A stretch of DNA of 64,000 bases, from the NCBI GenBank assembly GCA_947252755.1, contig CAMXWV010000011.1:14811-78810 (forward strand), in the 5' to 3' direction. This DNA is from an uncultured Dermabacter sp. (lineage in GTDB: Bacteria; Actinomycetota; Actinomycetes; Actinomycetales; Dermabacteraceae). Under the pieces are notes generated by a model. The model had not been told where the DNA came from and did no database searches. It saw nothing but the letters and a program-made list of their open reading frames with translations. How positions within the stretch are numbered: the first letter of the stretch is position 1; every line of letters begins with the position of its first letter. Below, piece after piece: positions 42,509 through 51,100 of the stretch. Both the position numbers and the translations under genes were made by a program.

Positions 42509-43298
42509 AGGGAGAGTTGTCGTCGTGACCGGCGCCTCGGGAGGGATCGGGCAGGCGATTTGCAGCCGGCTCGTCGCGGAGGGCTACGCCATCATCGCGC
42601 AGTATCACCGCGGCGAAGAGAAGGCCAAACACCTCCGAGACCGGGTGAACGACGCGGGTGGACATCTCTCGCTCGTCCGGGCTGACCTCCGCGAGCAGGA
42701 CGCGGTCGACCGCATCGCTGCGGAGGCTGCTCGTGCCGAAGAGGACGGTCTGGTGCTCCACGGACTCGTCAACAACGCGGCGAAGCTGCTCAGCCCCTCG
42801 TTCTTGGACACGACTCCCAAGGATTTCGACGAGTACTTCGCCATCAATGTGAAAGCGCCGCTGTTCCTATCCCAGGCGCTTATGCCGCGAATCCGCACGG
42901 GAGGGGCCATCGTGAACGTCTCCTCAGCGAGTGCTCATTTTTCTAGCTCGGGGGATCTGGTCTACGCGATGAGCAAGGCTGCCCTGGAGTCGTTGACGGT
43001 TAATATGGCCGAAGCTATCGCGCCCTCGGGTGTACGTGTCAACTACGTAATCCCCGGGTTCACGAACAACGGGCATCGAGCCTTCGGCGACGAGCGCGTT
43101 CGAGAGTACATGTCGTCCTTCTCAGTTCTTGGAAACGTGTCGCAGCCAGCGGATGTCGCCGCCGGAGTGCATTTCCTCCTCTCGGATGAGTCCTCTCGCA
43201 CCACCGGTACTGGGCTGGACGTAAGTGGTGGCAGCACTCTAGGCGCGCGGGGAAGGCGTGAAAACTCGGTGTCTGCATTACTCGACCGTGAGGCTTGA
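42498..43298 (+). CDS. SDR-family ketoreductase, probable butyrolactone pathway
   Basis: 266 residues from ATG 42498. TGASGGIGQAI near residue 12, HGLVNNAA near 88, YAMSKAALESL with the catalytic Tyr/Lys near 157. A FabG-like fold. Overlap with the AfsA-like gene suggests it reduces the keto group of the butyrolactone intermediate. Confidence 0.85.
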   Translation: MSTEGRVVVVTGASGGIGQAICSRLVAEGYAIIAQYHRGEEKAKHLRDRVNDAGGHLSLVRADLREQDAVDRIAAEAARAEEDGLVLHGLVNNAAKLLSPSFLDTTPKDFDEYFAINVKAPLFLSQALMPRIRTGGAIVNVSSASAHFSSSGDLVYAMSKAALESLTVNMAEAIAPSGVRVNYVIPGFTNNGHRAFGDERVREYMSSFSVLGNVSQPADVAAGVHFLLSDESSRTTGTGLDVSGGSTLGARGRRENSVSALLDREA

Positions 43299-43772
43299 CA
43301 CGCGGACGATGTCGACATTGAGCCGATTCTCGCGAGCAGGGCGAGTGGGCGGCTAGATCCTGACATCATGTGAGGTGTTAGCCCGGATCAATCACAAGTT
43401 ACCAAATGTGGCTAATCCCACTTGCGCCCCGTCTACTGTGACGTGCGCGTCGGCAAGCGCGAGGCAACCAGGCGGTGTCCTCGAGCCCTGTGCCCTCAGT
43501 CACGGGCTTTTCGACCGCGACCCGCGCGGCGCGTGATCTTGTGCGAGCATCGAGTCGAGAACCGTGTCGCTGATCTTGTCGAGGGCCCTTCAGTAACTGC
43601 CTCGGGAGTGAGCTGGTGGTAGCTTGCTCTCTTTTCCTTCAGATTTTTGTCGACTGCCCGGTCGATTCATCGGCTGCAGTGAGGTTTGATAGTTCTAAAA
43701 TAGAGTGTTGATCCTTGCGCGGGTGATGGTGGATCGCATATGTGTAGAACATAGCGAATACGTGGGCAGACT
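43299..43772. other. 474-bp spacer between convergent lasso and NRPS arms
   Basis: No gene supported; frames are short and lack ribosome sites. The right half (43610-43770) is distinctly AT-richer than the surrounding DNA and continues into the AT-richer transferase gene. No clear terminator stem found. Confidence 0.4.
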
Positions 43773-44471
43773 TCACCTTTCTTCCAGTCCATCGCTTGCC
43801 ACCACAAGAGCCGCCGTTAGGAGATGTCGACGGCAGACTGTCCAGCGTCCTCGTATGCAACTCAAGTCGATGCCGTTAAATGCGGGAGCTGGAATACGTA
43901 GGTGTCCTGCGAATGTACTAGCCTCGATTGATACTTCGCATTGGGTGAAATCGAGCCATGACTCTGTCAGCGGAAACCAGGTCTTAAAGATGCTCTCCTT
44001 TATGCTGAAAAGGAGGCGGTCCCAGGCAACATACGGCTCGGACGATACGAGGTAACGGATTGCTTGTGCCTCGTTTTCGGACATTATCAAATCCGCCACC
44101 TCCACGGGGAGCGGCTCGTTGATCTCGGCGTCAATTCCAACCGCAGCCATGTCGGCTTTTGATGCAACTGCGGCGGCTCTGTATCCATCGCAGTGCGTCA
44201 TGCTGCCGACAATCCCATCTGGCCAAATTGGTTCGCGCCGCCGGCCGGACAAGATGGGAACAGGAGGGTATCCGAGCTGTCCTAGGGCTTGGCGGGCGCA
44301 GAAACGTACGGTTGCGAATTCCCGGCGTCGCGACCGGACTGCATCTACCGCCTGTGCCTTCTCCTCGATAAAGAGCTCCGATTCGCTCACATCCTCGTCG
44401 GTCTCTTCGACAGCGATGGCAACAGGGAGAATTGCGCGAAAACTGTCAGGACTGTGTAGAGTCTCATGCAT
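43773..44471 (-). CDS. 4'-phosphopantetheinyl transferase of the NRPS cluster
   Basis: 232 residues. GRRREPIWPDGIVGSMTHC, the magnesium site VGIDAE and LLFSIKESIFKTWFPL are the Sfp/EntD family boxes. It is the last gene of the NRPS operon, 45 bp after the ligase, and should activate the six carrier domains. Its codon use is clearly more AT-rich (TTA, AAA, ATA codons) than its neighbours, which suggests separate acquisition. Confidence 0.9.
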   Translation of the reverse strand: MHETLHSPDSFRAILPVAIAVEETDEDVSESELFIEEKAQAVDAVRSRRREFATVRFCARQALGQLGYPPVPILSGRRREPIWPDGIVGSMTHCDGYRAAAVASKADMAAVGIDAEINEPLPVEVADLIMSENEAQAIRYLVSSEPYVAWDRLLFSIKESIFKTWFPLTESWLDFTQCEVSIEASTFAGHLRIPAPAFNGIDLSCIRGRWTVCRRHLLTAALVVASDGLEER

Positions 44472-44516
44472 ACGAAATCCGCGTATTTTCTATTTGGATA
44501 TTGTTGAGCCCTCGTT

Positions 44517-46151
44517 CTATTCCTTCTTCAGGCCGAGGTTCTGGCGGATGGCGTTGGCATCAATTTTGCCGATGGTCGTGAGTGGAAGTGCGGGCATACA
44601 TTCGACGACGTCAGGGAGCTTGTGCGCGGCGATCCCTTCGGCAAGCAAGAATTCCCGCAGTTGCTTAAGGGTCGGCGGGGTGCCTGAGGGGACAATGACC
44701 GCGCAGATCCGCTGATCCACACCGTCACCTGCGATCCCGACCACTGCACAGTCGCTGATAGCGGGGTGTTCTCGTAGGATGTCGGTGATGTCATCGGTGG
44801 CAATAGACTCCCCGCCCTTGCTGATTGTTTCGTTGACTCGACCCGAGACGACCAAGTTTCCGTCGCTCAAGCGTCGAACACGGTCGCCAGAACGATAGAA
44901 GCCCTCGCTCGAAAAGGCTCGTTGGTTGATCTCATCCTCGGCGACGTATCCGCGGATGGTGTAGGGACCTCGGGCCCAGAGTTCGCCGTCCTCACCGGAA
45001 GGCACGTCTTTCCCATTTTCGTCGACTATCCGGATTTCATCCAGGGAGGACAGAGGCCGTCCTTGGGTGTTATCGGTGATGTCGTCGGGGTCATCAAGGT
45101 GGGTAAAGTTGAGCAGTCCTTCGGCCATGCCGTAGACCTGTTGCACAGTCACCTGCCAGTCAGTTCGAACTCGACGGGCAAGGCTGGCGGGCAGCCGTGA
45201 GCCGCCGGCCTGCAACAGTTCCATGCTGGACAGATCGGGGTGCTCCCATTCGGCGGCGTCGAGCCAGACTTGCACGAGCGAGGGGACGAGTGCGGTATGC
45301 GTGACCCGGTGCTGCGCGATGAGGGTAAAGCACTCGTCTGGTGCGGGCGATGGCGCCAGAACCACGGTGCCACCGGACGCCCATGTACCGAGAATTCCGG
45401 GACATGCGAGTACGAAGTTGTGCGCTGTAGGAAGAGCGGCAAGATAGACGGTGTGGGAATCGAAGCAACAGAGCTCGGCGGAAGCGCGGGCGTTGAAGGC
45501 GTAGTCGTTGTGGGTGCGCGGAATGAGCTTCGGTACGCCGGTAGTGCCTCCGGACAGGAGCAGAAGCGCGATGTCGCCCGGGTCCGCACTCTCATCGCTT
45601 GGCACACTCGCAGGGTCCGCGTCGACGCGTGCCAACGATAGGTGGGGTCCCGGATTTCCGTCGACGAAGACCTGTCGAAGTTGAGGAGCTGCTGACTGTA
45701 CTTCGGCAGCGAGATCCCGGTAGTCGAAGCCCCGCTCACGATCGACCGTCACGTAGGCAACGGCTCCAGAACGTCTCGCGAGGGCGGTGATTTCCCTGTG
45801 TCGATGCGCCGGCATAGTGAGGATCGGCACGGCACCGACACGGATGAGTGACAGCAATACGATCGGGAACTCGATACGATTGGGCACCTGCACCAGTACC
45901 CGGTCACCCGGACGGATACCTTGACCAGACCACCCTGCCGCCCGGCGGGCAACTCTGTCGGCGAGTTGCGTGTATGTGAGCTTCTCCACGCCTGCTATCA
46001 CGGCAATCGCATCAGGGCTCCTGAGACACCAGTCGTTGAATTCCTCGGTGAGAAGTCGGTCTGCCCACGCTCCAGCTCGTCGGTAGGTCAGGGCGGCGTC
46101 GTTCGGCCACGTGGTCAGGCCGGATGGTCGGATAGGTGGTGTGAGGGTCAT
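44517..46151 (-). CDS. salicyl-AMP ligase (PchD/YbtE/MbtA-like)
   Basis: 544 residues, stand-alone aryl-acid adenylation domain of the EntE/DhbE family. A3 motif LLLLSGGTTGVPK near 190. The pocket reads HNFVLACPG: Asn at the DhbE-235 position with Cys at the 240 position. GLLNFT gives Leu at the 337 position. Cys240/Leu337 mark salicylate-activating enzymes, whereas DHB enzymes have Ser/Val. It loads salicylate on the aryl carrier of the NRPS at 53590-63612. No salicylate synthase is in the window. Confidence 0.9.
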   Translation of the reverse strand: MTLTPPIRPSGLTTWPNDAALTYRRAGAWADRLLTEEFNDWCLRSPDAIAVIAGVEKLTYTQLADRVARRAAGWSGQGIRPGDRVLVQVPNRIEFPIVLLSLIRVGAVPILTMPAHRHREITALARRSGAVAYVTVDRERGFDYRDLAAEVQSAAPQLRQVFVDGNPGPHLSLARVDADPASVPSDESADPGDIALLLLSGGTTGVPKLIPRTHNDYAFNARASAELCCFDSHTVYLAALPTAHNFVLACPGILGTWASGGTVVLAPSPAPDECFTLIAQHRVTHTALVPSLVQVWLDAAEWEHPDLSSMELLQAGGSRLPASLARRVRTDWQVTVQQVYGMAEGLLNFTHLDDPDDITDNTQGRPLSSLDEIRIVDENGKDVPSGEDGELWARGPYTIRGYVAEDEINQRAFSSEGFYRSGDRVRRLSDGNLVVSGRVNETISKGGESIATDDITDILREHPAISDCAVVGIAGDGVDQRICAVIVPSGTPPTLKQLREFLLAEGIAAHKLPDVVECMPALPLTTIGKIDANAIRQNLGLKKE

Positions 46152-46191
46152 ATGGAGGCTCCTGGTCTCGAACAGTGGGTTGCAGGCGCAA

Positions 46192-47004
46192 TTACGGGGT
46201 GGACGGCCAGTTGGTGAGCTCGGGTGCTAACGCACTGGTGACTTCGCTGACGGCCGTTCGAGGATCCTCGGCGAGATAGAAGTGCCCGCCGCGCAGCACC
46301 CGGATCTCGAACAAGCCACGGGTGACGGCCGCCCATTGTCGTCCGTCGGCCGGGCTGGCTTCTGAGTCACGATCGCCGACGATTGCGGTAACCGGCGTCT
46401 CAATCATGGGAATGCATGCCTCGCTCGGAGCGGTGCCCGGTTCAAGCGCGCTGGGCTGGTAGGTCTCCGCGAGTTGGTAATCGGCCCGGATCGTGGGGAG
46501 TAGCAGCGAGCGGATCTCGGGATCGTCCAGGACTGGCGAAGCGGTCCCACCGAGCCGACGCAGATCTGCGACGAGCTGGTCATCGCTGGCCAAGTGCAGG
46601 GTGCTTGCCCTCCGGATGTGCGGTGCGTGCCGGGCAGACACGATCAGACGGTCAGGCTGGAGGTCTTGGTTCTCCAAGAGTCGGGTGACTTCGAAGGCAA
46701 TGGCTGCTCCGAGGCTATGCCCGAAGAGTGCCCACTGTGGTCTAGGGCGCTCTCGAAGTTCACTGGCAACGGCGGCCGCGACCTCGTCAGCGAGTGCTGA
46801 CACGGTCCCTGGCACAGGCTCGGATATCCGGTCCTCGCGGCCGGGATACTGGACGCCGAGGAGTTCGACCCGTTCGGGTGTGACAGGTATCCACCGTCGG
46901 AAATAGCTTGACGCTCCACCGGCGTGGGGTAGGCAGATCACGGTCAGGTCAGGTGTACGGGGGCTCGTCAGCGGACGTAACCAAGTGTCGTGAGCTCGAG
47001 TCAA
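46192..47004 (-). CDS. type II thioesterase (PchC/YbtT-like)
   Basis: 270 residues from TTG 47004 (TTGA overlap; GAAGGAG upstream). Nucleophile motif GHSLGAAIAFEV near 96, FFPGxAS-like LPHAGGASSYFRRW near 28, and His in GGHFYLAED near 240. It edits misprimed carrier domains of the NRPS line. Confidence 0.9.
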   Translation of the reverse strand: MTRAHDTWLRPLTSPRTPDLTVICLPHAGGASSYFRRWIPVTPERVELLGVQYPGREDRISEPVPGTVSALADEVAAAVASELRERPRPQWALFGHSLGAAIAFEVTRLLENQDLQPDRLIVSARHAPHIRRASTLHLASDDQLVADLRRLGGTASPVLDDPEIRSLLLPTIRADYQLAETYQPSALEPGTAPSEACIPMIETPVTAIVGDRDSEASPADGRQWAAVTRGLFEIRVLRGGHFYLAEDPRTAVSEVTSALAPELTNWPSTP

Positions 47005-48110
47005 AGCTCTCCTTCCTCCTCATGCGTGGAAGTCTGGGCCTGGGTGGGATCAATGAGTTCAAGGCTAGGACCGATCTCGATCACCGAGACACCCTGTAGG
47101 CCGTGGAGGGAGGTGATGATCGCGGATGGGTCGAGGATCTCTTCGGCCCTGTAGACGCCATTTGGGATCTGATCGGAGTGGACGAGCGCTGCCACGGTGG
47201 AAGTGACGAACGCGGTCACCTGGTACCCGTCTTCGCAGCTGAGGACGACGGTGCGGACGTCGCCGGCATCGGTGGCGGCTTGCATTACGATTCTGTGATA
47301 CGGAGCCTGGCCCTGCATGTCGTGTGCGACGGCGCTTCGCAGTTGGGCGACGGCGTCGTCGAGGCCGGTATCAGGTATGGGTCCGAGCGTGGCGATGACC
47401 TGTTCGGCCTGACCGGCTGGGAAGATGTTGAACCATCGTGCCTTCGGCACCTTGTGCCGGTGACAGATTCGCTCGAGTTCAGCTGGCAGATACGGAAATG
47501 CCGATACGCTGCCGGGGAAGAACGGCAGATTGATTTGTCGGGTTGGGCGTAGAGCCGCGGTCCGGCGTTGATGATTGGACCAGTCGGCGAGCGGCTGGCC
47601 TATTCCCGCTTCCTCGCTGAGGAGGAAGTCTGCAGCGGCGGCATCGGACAAGGGTGCGATGCCGCCAGCGAGGCAGGAAAGGCGATGGATGGGCTCGTCG
47701 AATCGGGTGACGAGCCAGGACGGAATCATAGCGCTGACGCCGGGCAAGAGCCCGGCAGAGACGACCGCTGCCCTCTGTGGGCCGGGGGGCCGTTGGAGAC
47801 GTGTGTAGACGGGGTCGTCGCCTGCGGGATCGACGTAGTGAGCTCCATTGCTGAGGGCAGCGCGAGCGACGGTGTCGAGGATCCTGTAGGACGGGCCAGC
47901 ACAGTTGACAACGACCGAACATCTCCGACAGAAGGCGTCGAGGGAGACCGAATCGGTGATGTCTACGTGTGCGACCTCGATGTCGGCATGCGTTGGATGG
48001 TTGATTGCTGACCTCCGACGGGCGCTGAGCAGGACCGGGAGACCGGCTGAGTGGAGTCGCTCCGCAACAGCTGCGCCGACCATCCCAGTTGTGCCAATGA
48101 CGCCGATCAT
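47001..48110 (-). CDS. saccharopine-dehydrogenase-like oxidoreductase
   Basis: 369 residues from ATG 48110 (ATGA overlap with the NRPS stop). The N-terminal NAD(P)-binding motif GVIGTTGMVGAAVAERL is at residues 3-20. VVNCAGPSY near 75 and GAHYVDPAGD near 95 are typical of saccharopine-dehydrogenase-fold proteins. In pyochelin-type clusters a reductase (PchG) reduces a thiazoline to thiazolidine on the enzyme; this protein occupies that position but belongs to a different fold family. Role inferred. Confidence 0.75.
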   Translation of the reverse strand: MIGVIGTTGMVGAAVAERLHSAGLPVLLSARRRSAINHPTHADIEVAHVDITDSVSLDAFCRRCSVVVNCAGPSYRILDTVARAALSNGAHYVDPAGDDPVYTRLQRPPGPQRAAVVSAGLLPGVSAMIPSWLVTRFDEPIHRLSCLAGGIAPLSDAAAADFLLSEEAGIGQPLADWSNHQRRTAALRPTRQINLPFFPGSVSAFPYLPAELERICHRHKVPKARWFNIFPAGQAEQVIATLGPIPDTGLDDAVAQLRSAVAHDMQGQAPYHRIVMQAATDAGDVRTVVLSCEDGYQVTAFVTSTVAALVHSDQIPNGVYRAEEILDPSAIITSLHGLQGVSVIEIGPSLELIDPTQAQTSTHEEEGEL

Positions 48111-51100
48111 GGTTCGCCCTGCTGATCTCGGTGCTCGATCCATGCCGCCACCGTGTCGACATGGGGCTCGTGCAAGCATGAGAAGTGGTCGCCGGGGATG
48201 TCATGGATGGTCAATGACGCGCCGCACAGTTCTCGCCAGAAGGCTGTGGGCTCGTCCACGACACCAGGGAGGAAAGGCACGTCGGAGGCATGGCTCAGGA
48301 ACTCCACTGGCCCGTCGTAAGGATCCGGGCGCCATTGAACGACACCGGTGATGCTATGGGTGAACACGGTGAGTCCTTGTTCCAACTGCTCGGCTGTGTC
48401 TCCGGTCTGTGCGGCCAGTGCCGAGATGCGCTCAGCGCGGGCAGCGGCGAGATAAGATCCGAGCACTGTGTCGAGGCTGCCCTTGGGCACGAGTCCATGC
48501 CGGTCGAGCGCCGCCCGTACTTCGTGGCCGACAGCACCAGGATCGGCGGGCAGGCCCACGGAGGTCGGGTCAACGCCGCGTAGACGGGCATACCCGTACT
48601 CGACCAGCCCGGGTTCTTCGACCAAGTAGGGAACACGGTGACTGTCGATCACGGTGAGGCGTTGGACATGTGTCCCGCGATGGCGGAGCTCGCGCGCCAG
48701 TTCCAGTGCGGTCATGCCACCCATGCAATAGCCGATGAGTTCGACCGGAGGACCTCCCGCCAGTAGTTCTGCGTATTCGCGCGCGAGCCCGGTCACGAGC
48801 GTCTCGGTTGAACGCGCGAGGTAGTCATCGAGCCGTGGCGGGGCCAGGCCGAGTAGTGGAGCATCGGAATCGAGTGAAGCGATCAGGGACCGGTACGGCA
48901 GCAGGGTCGCGCTTCCGTCATGGACCAGCACCCGTCGACGATCCGACGTGGCGGATGCGCCATGCAATACACGCAGGGTCTGGGGGGAATCAGCACGGCG
49001 CAGCTGAGCGGCGAGGTCCATGATCGTCGGCCGTGACATCAGCTCCGGGATCAGTGCCTCCCACGTGATGCCTGAGGCCTCCGGGACCGAGGTCCGCAAC
49101 TGTTCGGCGAGCCGGGCGATCAGCAGCGAGTCACCGCCGAGGGCGAAGAAGTCGTCATTTCGGCCCACGGTCTCGAGCCCCAGCAACTCCGCCCAGATGG
49201 TGGCCAGACGCCGCTCGAGGTCGTCACGCGGTGCAACGCTGGCTCCTATGGCGGCAGGCTGCGAGCGTGGCACACGTGCAGCGAGAGCAGTTCGATCGAC
49301 CTTCCCGTTCACCGTGAGTGGAAGTGCATCTACCGGGATCAAGCGTGAGGGCACCATCGGTTCGGGCAACCGTTCGGAGAGCCACTCGGCGAGGCCATGA
49401 TCCTGGATGCCGTCGACGTCGGAGCCGAACCGCACGCAGAATGCGGCCTGCCCGAACTCTTCCATGACCCGATCATCGGGGAGGCAGACCTCAATGGCCC
49501 CGCCTGCCCGGCGCAGAACATCTAGCCATTCATCGCGAGTCAGGAAGATGCGATCCTGCCCGTGTCGCGCATCGGCGAAGTCCGGGCGCGTGGTGTCATC
49601 AAAGGTCATCAAGAACTCCATCGACATCATCACCGATGTGTTCTCACGCACGGTTTCGATGAACACGAGTCGCCCTCCAGGAGCGAGGAGTGCACGAAGC
49701 CGGTCGATGACCACATCGGCCGACGTGGCGTTGTGCAGGACGTTCGCGCACAGGATCACGTCGTATCCGCCCGGTTCGACATCCTGTCCGGCGAGGTCGG
49801 CATTGATGTCGAAAAGCCCGTATCGCATTCCCGGAATGTTGGAGAACTGCCGCTGCGCGTCGGTGAGGAAGAACCGCGACAGATCAGTGAACAAGTAGTC
49901 GATTCGTGTGCCGGCGAGTGCCGTGACGACGTCAGCGGTCGTCCCTCCGACGCCAGCACCGACTTCGAGTACACGCAGAGTTCCCGTGTGCTGGTCGGCA
50001 AGTGTTCTCATCACGGCGGTTACGGCCTGATTGACGTATCTGCTGATGATGTTGTCCTTGTACGCCGCCTCGGCCGTTCCTATGTCGCCGTGCGGGAACA
50101 GCAGAGAGAGGGCAGAGTCCTCGCCGCGCACCAGATCGGCTAGCCTCTGTGCACACGAACGCAAGAACGTGATGAGCTCGGCACCATCGTCCAAGCCTTG
50201 ATGCGCCTGCTCCACTGAGTCCCACGCATCCTGGACATCCTGGCCTGTCACAGGGGTCAATTTGGTCCAGTCGCCCTCGGGCGTGCGGGTGACGAGGCCA
50301 TCGGCAGCGAGTGCCCGTAGCCAACGCCTCACCACCCGTCGGTTGGCAGGGGTAGCTCCGGACTGCGTGAGCAGCCCTTCCGTGCTGTACGCGGCCACCG
50401 GATCGGAGAACAGGCCGAGTTCACGAAGGGCGCAGGCCATGGACAGTCGAGCTGCCCGGTCCATCTGGTCCGCGAACTCTGCCAGCCGATCCGGGTCGGT
50501 TCCGGTCAGGATGCCAGCAGCGGCGTTCTTCGCGTCGGCTCCGAGCTGTTGATCGGGTACAGCAATTTCGCGCAGGTGGTCGCGAGTGTAGAATCCGACC
50601 AGCCGACGTTCCAGTGAGCGGTCGCCGTCGACGATGACCGCAGCGGCAGTGACCGGTGGGAAGGCTTGCATCGCCGTCTCCACTTCGGCCAGTTCGATCC
50701 GGTGTCCTCGAATCTTGACCTGTTGATCTTCGCGGCCGAGGAACTCGATGATCCCGCCGGGTAGATACCGTCCGATATCGCCGGTGCGGTACATGCGAGT
50801 CCCGGACAGCGGATCGGTGACAAACCGGGCAGCGGTCAGGTCGGGGTCACGGAAATAGCCGGTGGCAAGGGCGTCCCCGCCGATCCACAACTCACCGGGT
50901 ACCCAATCGGGCTGATCATGGCCGTGTTCGTCACGGACGGCGAAGCTGTGGGCCAGCAGCGGCACTCCGTACGGAATACTGCGCCAGTGCGGCGGAACCT
51001 CGGCTATGGGATGGAATATCGACCAGATGGATGCCTCGGTTGCCCCGCCCAGGCTCACCTGATGTGCCTGTGGCAACACCTCGGAGAGCTCGCCGGGCAA

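Noticed and set aside
43422..43622. 66-residue plus-strand frame in the convergent spacer
   Set aside because: No ribosome site, Arg-rich composition and no recognisable motif.
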